NCBI GenBank assembly: GCA_964650975.1 | Contig: CAZYWA010000414.1 | Span: forward strand, 1-7,404 | Length of the DNA: 7,404 bases | Source: CAZYWA01 sp964650975 [NCBI: uncultured bacterium] | GTDB lineage: Bacteria; JADJOY01 | Reading direction: 5' to 3' | Shown: positions 1 to 7,120 of the stretch, piece by piece | Layout of the letters: every line of letters starts with the position of its first letter | Numbering within the stretch: the first letter of the stretch is position 1 | Position numbers and translations under genes: made by a program | The notes under the pieces: generated by a model | What the model was told of the DNA's origin: nothing | Database searches by the model: none | What the model saw: the letters and a program-made list of their open reading frames with translations, nothing else

Positions 1-52
1 AACTCTTGGGCCTGACGAATTCGACCCGCAACCGCCGATTTTCAGCAGCCTG

Positions 53-1612
53 CTAGGCAGGCGCGCTGCGGAGCGGGCCGGCGAGCGAGGCGGCGAGCCC
101 GCCGTACTCGGAGCGGCGCAACGTGAGCGTGAGGTCGTGGAGCAGCGCGACACGCTGGACGATGCTGAGGCCCAAGCCTTGGCCGCTCGGCGCGCGAGTG
201 CGCGCTTCGTCGCCGCGGTAGCCACGCTCGGTGAGACGCTTGAGCTCGGCTTCGGCGATGCCGGGGCCGTCGTCGATGACGCGCAGCCGGAAACGCTGGG
301 CGCCGTCCTGGTCGAGAATCACCGCGACGTGGCCACCGGCGCGGTTGTGCCGGACGGCGTTGTAGACGAGGTTGCTCACCGCTTGCTCGAGCAGCGTGGT
401 ATCGGCGGTCACCACCACGGGCTCGGGCGGCGTCGCGCCCTCGAGCGCCACGTCGAGCTGCCGCGCCACGGGCCGGTGCCGGCCGATCGCGCGGCCGACG
501 AGCAGTCCCAGGTCGACCGGTCCGAACTCCACGCGCGGCTCGGCACTGTCGAGCCGCGCGATCGCCGCCAGGTTCTGGAGCAACGAGGTCATGTAGTGGG
601 CCTCGTCCATGGCAGCGACCACACGGGCGCGGTCGGCGGGGTCCTCGATCGTGGTGCTCGCATTCAGGGCCGCCAGGAGCCCCTCGAGCACCGTGACCGG
701 GATCATGACGTCGTGGGTGGTGTTGGCGAGGAACTCGCGCAGCGCCCGCTCCCTCCGCTCACGCTCGGCGAACTGGATGCGGACGTCGCGTGCGGCCGCG
801 TCGAACGCGCGCGCCAGCGCCGCGATCTCGTCGGTCCCCGCAGTACCCTCGATCGGCACCGACACCGAGTATCCCGACGCCGACGAGCGCTGCACGGCCT
901 TGGTCAGCGTCACGATCCGTCGCACCGCGGGGCCGATCGCGACCAGCACCGCCGCGAAGAGGACCAGCGCCGGAGTGAGCCAGACCCACGTCGACGGCAG
1001 GATTCCGCCCAGCCAGGGCATAGTGTCGCCGCTCGCCAGGACGAACGCGCACGCGCTCTCGGGCCATGGAGTGCGAACCAGCACACGGATCTCGGAGACT
1101 AGCCACGACGCGGATATCGCCTCCGGTACGCCCACGGCCTGGCTCGCGGCGAACACACCGTCGAGCTCGGGCGCCGCGGGAGCATGCGGGTGGAGCTTCG
1201 CGTCGTACGTGAAGAACCGCGGCGGCGAGCGGGGCAGGAGTCTCGCGCGATGCAAGAAGAAGCGCGACGGACGCTCGGGGAGGCCGTCGCCGCGAACGCC
1301 GGGCCAGATGGGGTGATTGCCGCCGGGCGGCGGGATCGGCGGCGGCGGCCCGTCGGCGGGTGCCCGAGCGCCGCGCTCGGGAATGCTGAGCCCGATGCCG
1401 CCGGCGAAGCGCGGGAACGCGTTCTCCCAGTCCCCGGGCGCGGACTCGCAGCGCGCCTGCTCGCCAGGCGCGTCGAGGCGCATGAGCAAGAGATCCGCGA
1501 GGGCGCGCTGGGCGGCGCGGCGCTGAGCCGCGACGTCGAGCGCCACCAGGGCCGCGACCAGCGGCACCGTTCCGCCGAGGGTCGTGAGAACGATGCGCGT
1601 GCGCAGCTTCAT
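53..1612 (-). CDS. Sensor histidine kinase (HAMP, HisKA, HATPase_c), membrane-bound
   Basis: A 519-residue two-component sensor kinase that should autophosphorylate on His and pass the phosphate to the regulator encoded just upstream. Seen: membrane helix about residues 6-28, an extracytoplasmic region about 29-200 with a proline-rich stretch near 85-101, a second helix about 205-228, a HAMP-like linker about 229-281, the H box THDVMIP with H300, the N box EQAVSNLVYNAV (409-420), the G1 box DDGPGI (447-452) and the G2 box GQGLGL (477-482). All ATP-binding motifs look intact. The ATG at 1612-1610 overlaps the regulator's TGA (ATGA), so translation is probably coupled; the same frame stays open further upstream, but that extension lies antiparallel over the regulator and is not kinase-like. 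Odd: the position four after the His, usually Thr or Asn in the E/DxxT/N phosphatase motif, is Ile304. The extracytoplasmic domain is not recognised, so the signal is unknown. Confidence 0.93.
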   Translation of the reverse strand: MKLRTRIVLTTLGGTVPLVAALVALDVAAQRRAAQRALADLLLMRLDAPGEQARCESAPGDWENAFPRFAGGIGLSIPERGARAPADGPPPPIPPPGGNHPIWPGVRGDGLPERPSRFFLHRARLLPRSPPRFFTYDAKLHPHAPAAPELDGVFAASQAVGVPEAISASWLVSEIRVLVRTPWPESACAFVLASGDTMPWLGGILPSTWVWLTPALVLFAAVLVAIGPAVRRIVTLTKAVQRSSASGYSVSVPIEGTAGTDEIAALARAFDAAARDVRIQFAERERRERALREFLANTTHDVMIPVTVLEGLLAALNASTTIEDPADRARVVAAMDEAHYMTSLLQNLAAIARLDSAEPRVEFGPVDLGLLVGRAIGRHRPVARQLDVALEGATPPEPVVVTADTTLLEQAVSNLVYNAVRHNRAGGHVAVILDQDGAQRFRLRVIDDGPGIAEAELKRLTERGYRGDEARTRAPSGQGLGLSIVQRVALLHDLTLTLRRSEYGGLAASLAGPLRSAPA

Positions 1613-2280
1613 CCACTGCGTTCCGTGGACAGGCGGTAGCCGATCCCCCACACGGTTTCGATGAGCGCCGGGTCGCCGAGCTTCTTGCGCATGCGCGAGA
1701 CGTAGACGTCGAGGGATCGAGCCGAGCTTTCCGGCTCGGCATCGAGCACGTGCTCGGCGAGCCAATCTCGGGTCACCGGCGCGCCCGGCCGCCGCGCCAG
1801 CGCCGCCAAGAGCTCGCATTCGAGCCGAGTCAGGCCGATGCGGCGGCCATCCAGCGTGACCTCGTGGCTCGCGAGGTCGAGGCAGAGCGCGCCCGCGCGC
1901 AGCGTGTTGGCGCGCACCATCACGGGCCTTCGGAGGCGAGCACGCACCCGCTCGATCAGCTCCTCGGGCCAGAACGGTTTGGTGAGGTAGTCGTCCGCGC
2001 CCAGCTTCAGCGCTCGGACCTTGTCGGAGGTGTCGTTGCGGGCGCTCAGCACCAGCACCGGCACCTCCGAGCTCGCGCGCAGCACCTTGAGCAAGTCGAG
2101 CCCGTAGACGCCCGGGAGCATGAGGTCGAGGACCACCAGCGCCACCTCGGGCGGGGCGCCCTTGATCATGGCGCTCCCATCCGTCCACCACGTCGGCTCG
2201 TAGCCCGCCCCGCGCAAGTGGTCGACGACCTGCGCGCCGAGCGCGCGGTCGTCTTCGACGACGAGGATCCGGTCGGTCAC
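1609..2280 (-). CDS. OmpR/PhoB-family response regulator
   Basis: A 223-residue DNA-binding response regulator, the normal length for the family. The receiver domain covers about residues 1-115: acidic pair E9-D10-D11, phospho-acceptor D52 in the LDLMLPG motif, S79 of the SAR motif and K101 in LTKPF. A winged-helix effector domain fills about 125-220, with the typical signatures LTRLECELL, SLDVYVSRMRKKLG and TVWGIGYRL. I chose the GTG at 2280-2278 because AAGGA sits 7 bases upstream and the receiver domain begins exactly there (TDRILVVEDD). An in-frame ATG at 2349 and a TTG at 2364 would add an unconserved leader and overlap the putative operator at 2302-2320. The gene is first in a two-gene operon with the kinase. 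The repeats in the spacer suggest autoregulation, which is inference. The specific orthologue cannot be named from sequence alone. Confidence 0.95.
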   Translation of the reverse strand: MTDRILVVEDDRALGAQVVDHLRGAGYEPTWWTDGSAMIKGAPPEVALVVLDLMLPGVYGLDLLKVLRASSEVPVLVLSARNDTSDKVRALKLGADDYLTKPFWPEELIERVRARLRRPVMVRANTLRAGALCLDLASHEVTLDGRRIGLTRLECELLAALARRPGAPVTRDWLAEHVLDAEPESSARSLDVYVSRMRKKLGDPALIETVWGIGYRLSTERSG

Positions 2281-2286
2281 GGGAGA

Positions 2287-2292
2287 TTCCTT
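2287..2292 (-). promoter_or_regulatory. Ribosome binding site deciding the regulator start
   Basis: On the minus strand AAGGAA lies 6-7 bases before the GTG at 2280. No comparable purine-rich motif precedes the in-frame upstream ATG or TTG, so this site fixes the start of the response regulator. Confidence 0.7.
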
Positions 2293-2301
2293 GACCGGCA
2301 A

Positions 2302-2320
2302 GCCTGACGAAAGTCTTACG
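2302..2320 (+). promoter_or_regulatory. Putative response-regulator operator, regulator-proximal tandem repeat
   Basis: Two 8-base half sites repeat with an 11-base period: GCCTGACG at 2302-2309 and GTCTTACG at 2313-2320 (6 of 8 identical). OmpR-family dimers typically bind tandem half sites spaced by about one helical turn, which fits. The site ends 22 bases before the regulator's GTG. A second tandem copy in the opposite orientation lies at 2449-2467. The repeat is seen; binding by the neighbouring regulator is inferred. Confidence 0.5.
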
Positions 2321-2448
2321 GAGATCCGGTCGCGCCCCGCGAAGAGCATGCGGTCGAAGAACAACGCCGTCGATCGACTTCATCGTTCTTCACATTCGCG
2401 ACACACACGAGCACGGCGCGCGGCCACGTCGCGCGCGCCGCTCGGAGA

Positions 2449-2467
2449 CGTAGGACTTCCGTAAGAC
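2449..2467 (-). promoter_or_regulatory. Putative response-regulator operator, sulfotransferase-proximal tandem repeat
   Basis: Read on the minus strand, GTCTTACG (2467-2460) is followed at an 11-base period by GTCCTACG (2456-2449), 7 of 8 identical. The first half site is part of an 11-base perfect match, AGTCTTACGGA, with the site on the other side of the spacer (2312-2322 against the complement of 2458-2468). It lies about 75 bases before the first sulfotransferase ATG, a plausible place to control the plus-strand gene. No convincing -10/-35 pair was identified on either strand of the spacer. Confidence 0.5.
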
Positions 2468-2542
2468 TCGCCCCACATTCTTCGTGACCGTGGGCTGGCA
2501 CCGAAATCGGCGAATGAGCCACGCGAGAACCGCGGAGGCGAG

Positions 2543-3436
2543 ATGAGCGGAGAGACCGCCGCGACGCTCCACGGCCGCTTGCACATCGTGGGCTCGGTGC
2601 GCAGCGGCACCAGCCTCATGCACCAGCTCGTCTCCACTTGCTTCGAGATCGGCGCGGCGTGCGAGCACGAGATGTCGATCTTCGACGCGCCGCCTGAGTG
2701 CGGCGGCCTGTTCGTGAGCAAGCACCCGGGCGACGTCGCGGTGCTGCATCGGATCCTGGACGCCAGCGCGAACCTCCACGTGGTGATCCTGGACCGCGAC
2801 CCGCGCGGCGTGGTCACCAGCATCCATCCCGGTTGGCCGCGCTCGTATTACGCCGACTTCCGCGTCTGGTCGGCGGCGCATCGCGCCGCGAAGCCGCTCC
2901 TCGACCACCCGCGGGTGATGCGCGTTCGCTACGAGACGCTGGTCGCCCGTCCCGACGTGGTCCAGCAGTCGATGATGACGCGGTTTCCGTTTCTCTCGGC
3001 TCGGCACCCGTTCTCCGACTACCACCGGTTCGCGCGCGTCTCGGCGGCCGCGGTGCGAGCGATGAACGGCTTGCGCGCGATCGATCCGTCGCGGATCGAT
3101 TCGTGGCGGGAGCACCTGCCACGGCTGCGCGCGCAAGTGCTCGAGCATCCGGCGCTCGTCGAGGCAGTTCTCGATCGTTACGACGACGATCCGGAGTGGG
3201 TGCGATCGCTGACGCAGGTGGCGCCGCTCTGGGCCGTGTCGCACCGCACCGGCCGGTCTTCGCCGCTGCGTCGCGTGGAGCGGGCGATCCGTCTCAGACG
3301 CAATGTCGCGCGCTATCTGCGAAGCCGGCCGTGCTCGGCCGCGCGGTCATCGACGGATGAGCGGCGTGCAGCGTCGCGCGTGCTCGTGCCTCGCGTCGGC
3401 TGGAGTGAGCCCACGCGATGGCCAGGAGTGGCCTGA
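2543..3436 (+). CDS. Sulfotransferase-family protein (PAPS-dependent type)
   Basis: A 297-residue cytosolic-looking protein expected to transfer a sulfonate group from PAPS to an unknown acceptor. Seen: an N-terminal P-loop-like 5'-phosphosulfate-binding motif VGSVRSGTSLM (16-26), the 3'-phosphate-binding motif ILDRDPRGVVTSI (82-94), YETLVARP (130-137) where the family commonly has a YE-x-L element, and RIDSWREHL (184-192) resembling the conserved Trp-containing segment near the end of the fold. There is no signal peptide or membrane helix. The ATG is preceded by GGAGG at a short 4-base spacing. The Arg-rich tail after about residue 240 is not recognised. It is transcribed divergently from the two-component operon, with a putative operator repeat about 75 bases upstream, so control by that system is plausible. 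The substrate (polysaccharide, lipid or small molecule) cannot be told. Confidence 0.82.
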   Translation: MSGETAATLHGRLHIVGSVRSGTSLMHQLVSTCFEIGAACEHEMSIFDAPPECGGLFVSKHPGDVAVLHRILDASANLHVVILDRDPRGVVTSIHPGWPRSYYADFRVWSAAHRAAKPLLDHPRVMRVRYETLVARPDVVQQSMMTRFPFLSARHPFSDYHRFARVSAAAVRAMNGLRAIDPSRIDSWREHLPRLRAQVLEHPALVEAVLDRYDDDPEWVRSLTQVAPLWAVSHRTGRSSPLRRVERAIRLRRNVARYLRSRPCSAARSSTDERRAASRVLVPRVGWSEPTRWPGVA

Positions 3437-3454
3437 TGCCTTTCGGGTAACACC

Positions 3455-3520
3455 CGTGTCGCTGGCGCCGGACGGACCACCCCGGATCCCCTCCCTGAGT
3501 CCTCCCGGCGCCAGCGCACG
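3455..3520. repeat. Long inverted repeat in the gap between sulfotransferase and protease
   Basis: The arms CGCTGGCGCCGG (3460-3471) and CCGGCGCCAGCG (3505-3516) are perfect 12-base complements, extended outward by four more pairs (3455-3458 with 3517-3520) across one bulged T at 3459. The 33-base loop has a further 4-base pairing (GGAC 3474-3477 with GTCC 3499-3502). A small competing hairpin, CGGGT-AAC-ACCCG at 3444-3456, overlaps its outer edge. No run of T follows, so it is not a classical intrinsic terminator. It could be a transcript-end or leader structure between the two genes. Confidence 0.6.
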
Positions 3521-3571
3521 CTTTCATCCCATCATGCGACGAGGCCGTCCTGCACGAGTCCAGGCGGACAC

Positions 3572-3579
3572 GAGAGGAG
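3572..3579 (+). promoter_or_regulatory. Strong ribosome binding site of the protease gene
   Basis: GAGAGGAG ends 7 bases before the ATG at 3587. It supports this start and makes the signal peptide begin at the first Met. Confidence 0.7.
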
Positions 3580-3586
3580 CGCCACG

Positions 3587-5866
3587 ATGTCCGAAAGCCG
3601 GTTTCGAGCTCGTGGCCGAACGGTCGTGGCCGCCCTGCTCATCGCGAGGGGTGCTGCCGGCCCGGCGATGGCCCGAACGGGTGCGGCTGCCTATCGACTC
3701 GAGCACCGCGCCGAGTCGGCGCCGAGCACGGCGCCGGCCGCGGCGTCACCGAAGCTCGCGCTTCGGCTCGCCGACGCGGCCGCTCGGGTGCGCCTCGGCG
3801 GGCCGTCGGCGCTCGACGGCGCGGCGCGGCGACTGGTGCGTGCCGACGAGCTGGGGCGCGTTCAGTGCTACGTGTGGCTTCACTTGTTCGACGCGAACCA
3901 GCGCACGGCGCTCGAATCGCTCGGGGCGACGGTCGAGCTGGTGAGCTCGTCGCTCGGGGTGGTACAGGCTTGGATCCCCGCCGAGCGCGTCGACCAGGTC
4001 GCGGCGCTCGATTTCGTGGAACGGGTGACGCCGCCTTCCTACGGCGTCGCGCGGGCCGGCACCCGGACCACCCAGGGCGACACGATCCTTCGCGCCTCGG
4101 AGCTGCGTGCGCTCGGCTTCTCGGGGCAAGGTGCCAAGGTCGGTGTGATTTCGGACGGCGCCACCGATCGCGCGGTCGCGGCGCTGCTCGGCGATCTGCC
4201 GGTCGGCGTGACGGTGTTCGGCTCTTGCAACCCGGTCCTCTCGGGATCGACGTGCAACGAGGGCACCGCGATGCTCGAGATCGTCCACGATCTGGCGCCC
4301 AGCGCGTCGCTCGCGGTGTGCTCGGCCAACACCTCGGCCGAATTCATCCAGTGCGTGAGCGATCTCGAGAACACCTTCGCGGCGAACGTGATCGTCGACG
4401 ATCTGCTGTTCTTCGACGAGCCCTTCTACGAGGACGGCGCCGTCGCGCAAGCGGCCGACGCGGCGGCGCAGACGGGCGTGGTGTTCGTCTCCGCGGCCGG
4501 AAACGAAGGGAGCGCGCAGCAGAGCGCGCACTACGCGGCGGACTTCGGGGGCGTCACGGGACTCCTGCAGGACTCCCAAGGCCAGCCGGTGCCGACTCAC
4601 GACTTCGGCGCGGCCGCTGGCGGCACCAGCGACCCGACCATGCGGCTCACGGTGAAGAACGGGGGCTCGTTCACCGCGGTGCTTGAGTGGGGCGATCCGT
4701 TCGGCGCCGCCGCCGACGACTACGACCTGCTGGTCGTCGACGACGCCGAGCAGGCCATCCTCGCGAGCAGCGAGGATGTGCAAGACGGCACACAAGACCC
4801 GGTCGAGATGACGAGCTGGGGGAACGGCGGATTCGGCGACGCGCACGTGCGCATCGTCATCGCGAAAGCGTCGGGCGAGCCGAAGCCGGTGCAGCTCCTG
4901 GTCGACGGCGACGTGGTGGTCGAGGACTTCAGCGTCGCGGCGGGCAGTGTCGTGGGTCATCCGGCGGCGACCAACGTTCTGGCCGTGGGAGCCATCTCCG
5001 CTGACGATCCCGGGAACGACGACATCGAGCCCTTCAGCTCGCAGGGACCGACCCAGATCCTCTTTCCCGCCAAGCAGAGCCGCCTCAAGCCCGATCTGAC
5101 CGGCATCGACGGCGTCGCGGTGACGGGTGTCGGCGGGTTCGGCTCGCCGTTCTTTGGCACCTCGGCGTCGGCGCCGCACGTGGCGGGTGTGGCGGCGCTG
5201 TTGCTCGCGGGCTTCCCGGCGAGCGACGCGCGCGCGGTGCGGTCAGCGCTCGCCTCCGGCGCGGTCGACCTCGGCGCGGTGGGAGACGACCCGGTCTTCG
5301 GCGCCGGACGGGTCGACGCGGTCGCCTCGGCGCAGAAGCTCGACGTGCCCCCGATCGGCGCGATCATCGCTCCCACCGGCAACCAGACCATCCATCCCGG
5401 CGACAACGTCACGTTCGCCGGGACTTGCACGAGCACCACCGCCGACACGAGCTTCACCGCGCACTGGACCTTCGGCGACGGCATCGCCGACTCGAGCGGT
5501 CTCTCGCCGGGCGCGGTGACCTTTCCAACCGCCGGTACCCACCGCGTCACCCTGATCTGCACGGACGGGCTCGGGGTCGCGGACGCGAATCCGCCGTCTA
5601 TCACGGTGTCGGTGACGAGCCCGCACACGGGTGGCGGTGGTTGCAACGTAGCCCCGGGCACGAGCGACGAGTCCGCCCCACCCGCCGCCCTCGTGGCGGT
5701 AGCGGCGCTGGCCTGGGCGTTGCGACGAACCAGCGCTCGGTCGAGACGTCGCGGGCGCGAGGGTGGCGACGCGCCTCGAGACGACCGAGCCGCCGCAGAA
5801 GACACTGTCACGATGTCGGCCCCGTCCTCCGGATGCTCCCCTCGGCGGGTCCCGAGGTCCGCATGA
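3587..5866 (+). CDS. Secreted subtilase-like (S8/S53-type) protein with PKD-like domain and MYXO-CTERM-like anchor
   Basis: A 759-residue exported serine-protease-like protein. A probable signal peptide (1-29) has a basic start, a weak hydrophobic core and an AMA cleavage site. Residues about 90-150 resemble the N-terminal prodomain-like module of this subfamily. The catalytic region covers about 180-585: VGVISDG (D190), NEGTAMLEIVHD (E225 where subtilisin has its His), SAAGNEG (oxyanion Asn N306) and GTSASAPHVAG (Ser S526). About 130 residues between N306 and GHPAATN (457-463) form a beta-rich insert with a DYDLLVVDD motif. A PKD-like beta-sandwich spans about 588-677, with WTFGDG. The C-terminus has GGGGC (682-686), a helix at about 698-712 and Arg-rich residues at 713-724, like a MYXO-CTERM sorting signal, then an unusual 35-residue tail. 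Its TGA overlaps the ATG of the next gene (ATGA). The Glu-for-His exchange recalls sedolisins, so activity may be acid-type; the substrate is unknown. Confidence 0.88.
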   Translation: MSESRFRARGRTVVAALLIARGAAGPAMARTGAAAYRLEHRAESAPSTAPAAASPKLALRLADAAARVRLGGPSALDGAARRLVRADELGRVQCYVWLHLFDANQRTALESLGATVELVSSSLGVVQAWIPAERVDQVAALDFVERVTPPSYGVARAGTRTTQGDTILRASELRALGFSGQGAKVGVISDGATDRAVAALLGDLPVGVTVFGSCNPVLSGSTCNEGTAMLEIVHDLAPSASLAVCSANTSAEFIQCVSDLENTFAANVIVDDLLFFDEPFYEDGAVAQAADAAAQTGVVFVSAAGNEGSAQQSAHYAADFGGVTGLLQDSQGQPVPTHDFGAAAGGTSDPTMRLTVKNGGSFTAVLEWGDPFGAAADDYDLLVVDDAEQAILASSEDVQDGTQDPVEMTSWGNGGFGDAHVRIVIAKASGEPKPVQLLVDGDVVVEDFSVAAGSVVGHPAATNVLAVGAISADDPGNDDIEPFSSQGPTQILFPAKQSRLKPDLTGIDGVAVTGVGGFGSPFFGTSASAPHVAGVAALLLAGFPASDARAVRSALASGAVDLGAVGDDPVFGAGRVDAVASAQKLDVPPIGAIIAPTGNQTIHPGDNVTFAGTCTSTTADTSFTAHWTFGDGIADSSGLSPGAVTFPTAGTHRVTLICTDGLGVADANPPSITVSVTSPHTGGGGCNVAPGTSDESAPPAALVAVAALAWALRRTSARSRRRGREGGDAPRDDRAAAEDTVTMSAPSSGCSPRRVPRSA

Positions 5867-6944
5867 TTGCGCGCCTTCTCGACGCTTACCGGATCATGCG
5901 GAGCGAGCTCGGACTCGGCCTTCGGCCCATTGGCACCGGAATCCTGTTCCTCACCTTGCGGCTGGTCGTGGGGCTCGGATCGCTGCTCGATCCCTGGTTC
6001 TTCCCCGCGCTCAGGCGCACCCGGGTTCGGCGCCCGATCGTGCTGGTCGGTAATCCACGGACGGGCACCACGTTCTTGCAGCGGTTCCTCGCCGATCAGG
6101 GCGTCGGTGCCGGGCTCGAGCTGTGGCGCATGCTTTACCCGTCGCTCACCGTGCAGGCGATGATCCGGCCGGTGTTGCCGATTCTCGAGCGCCTGAGCCC
6201 GGGCGCCACCACTCGTCGGCGGCTCACGAAACCAGTCTCACATCCGTCGAGACCGACGACGTGTCGTTCTTGTTTCGGTTCTTCGACGGAATGTTTCTCT
6301 ACGGCTTGGTGCTCGCGTTCGACGTGACGGACCGCATTGATACGGTCGATCCACGACGTCGAGACTCGACCGGACGCGATCTCGACTGGCTCGACGCGCT
6401 GTGGCGTCGCGGCCTGGTGGCGCACCGCAGCGATCGTGTCGTGGCCAAGCTGTTCTCGCTCTCTGCTTGGCTACCCAGGTTCTTGAAGCGGTTTCCCGAC
6501 ACCCGCGTTCTCTACATGCTGCGTGACCCGATCGAAGTCCTGCCCTCGGCCTTGAGCCTCACGACGGGTGTGCTCGACCAAGCGGTGGGGTTCTGGAACC
6601 GGCCGAGGATCTCCGCCGGCGCTACGTCGAGCGGATGGTAGCGGGTTACACGCTGCTACTCAGGCGTTTCCACGACGACTACGTGTCCGGTGTGATTCCT
6701 AAAGGAAAACCTCCACATCGTCCGCTACGACCGACTGATGCGTGAATTCGACGTCGTGATGGGGGAGATCCTCGCCTTCACCGGCACCGCCATGAGCGAC
6801 CCGATGCGCAACGCGATCGCGGCGCAGGCCGAAAGGCAACGCAGCCACCAAAGCAGGCACGCTTACAGCCTGGCCCGGTTCGGCCTGGACGAGACGACGA
6901 TCCGGCGCGACTGCGCCTTCTTGTACGAAACGTTCGACTTGTAA
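5863..6944 (+). pseudogene. Sulfotransferase-family gene broken by three single-base frameshifts
   Basis: A coherent sulfotransferase-like protein of about 360 residues is readable from the ATG at 5863 (GAGG 5 bases upstream, ATGA overlap with the protease) to the TAA at 6942-6944, if three frame changes are bridged. The first is near 6196-6225 at CCCGGG (one base missing), the second near 6600-6605 (one base missing) and the third at 6701-6709 in AAAGGAAAA (one base extra). Seen in order: a hydrophobic N-terminal segment (about 22-50), a P-loop LVGNPRTGTTFL (61-72), HETSLTSVETDDVSFLFRF after the first shift, the 3'-phosphate-binding element LYMLRDPIEVLPSALS (bases about 6510-6557), EDLRRRYVERM after the second, and ENLHIVRYDRLM to the terminal CAFLYETFDL after the third. 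No in-frame stop or large deletion occurs in any segment. It differs from the sulfotransferase at 2543-3436. Expected role: sulfonate transfer, perhaps at the membrane. Sequencing error and recent inactivation are both possible. Confidence 0.8.
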
Positions 6945-7120
6945 CGCCGCGGGCCGCGATCGCGAAGCCGTCCGCAAGGTCTCGGTAAGGTTCGGGGCGT
7001 ACGGTCACTTGCACTTGCCGCGTCGAGGCTGGGAACCGTCACGTCGGTCGATCTCAGCTCGTCCGCGATCGACGTCGAAGCCGACCATACGTGCCATACG
7101 CTCTCGACGAATCCGGTGTC

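Noticed and set aside
137-1102. A 321-residue plus-strand open frame over the kinase
   Set aside because: It is an antisense shadow of the kinase catalytic region, whose H, N and G boxes are intact on the minus strand.
1613-2383. Upstream extension of the kinase frame on the minus strand (about 257 extra residues)
   Set aside because: It overlaps the response regulator in another frame, is Arg/Ala/Pro-rich and shows no domain. The kinase starts properly at the ATGA junction at 1612.
2281-2542. Sigma-70-type promoters for the divergent genes
   Set aside because: No -35/-10 pair with acceptable spacing and AT-richness stood out on either strand, so none is annotated.
3444-3520. Calling the inverted repeat a rho-independent terminator
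   Set aside because: There is no U-tract after either hairpin; only CTTTC follows. It is kept as an inverted repeat of unknown role.
3746-5179. A 477-residue open frame on the minus strand antiparallel to the protease
   Set aside because: Its composition is rich in Arg, His, Val and Asp with no motifs, as expected for a mirror of a GC-rich gene. The plus strand has clear protease motifs and a strong ribosome binding site.
6955-6964. CGCGATCGCG palindrome after the second sulfotransferase as a terminator
   Set aside because: It is a short 10-base palindrome with no loop and no T-run. Such GC-rich palindromes are expected by chance here.
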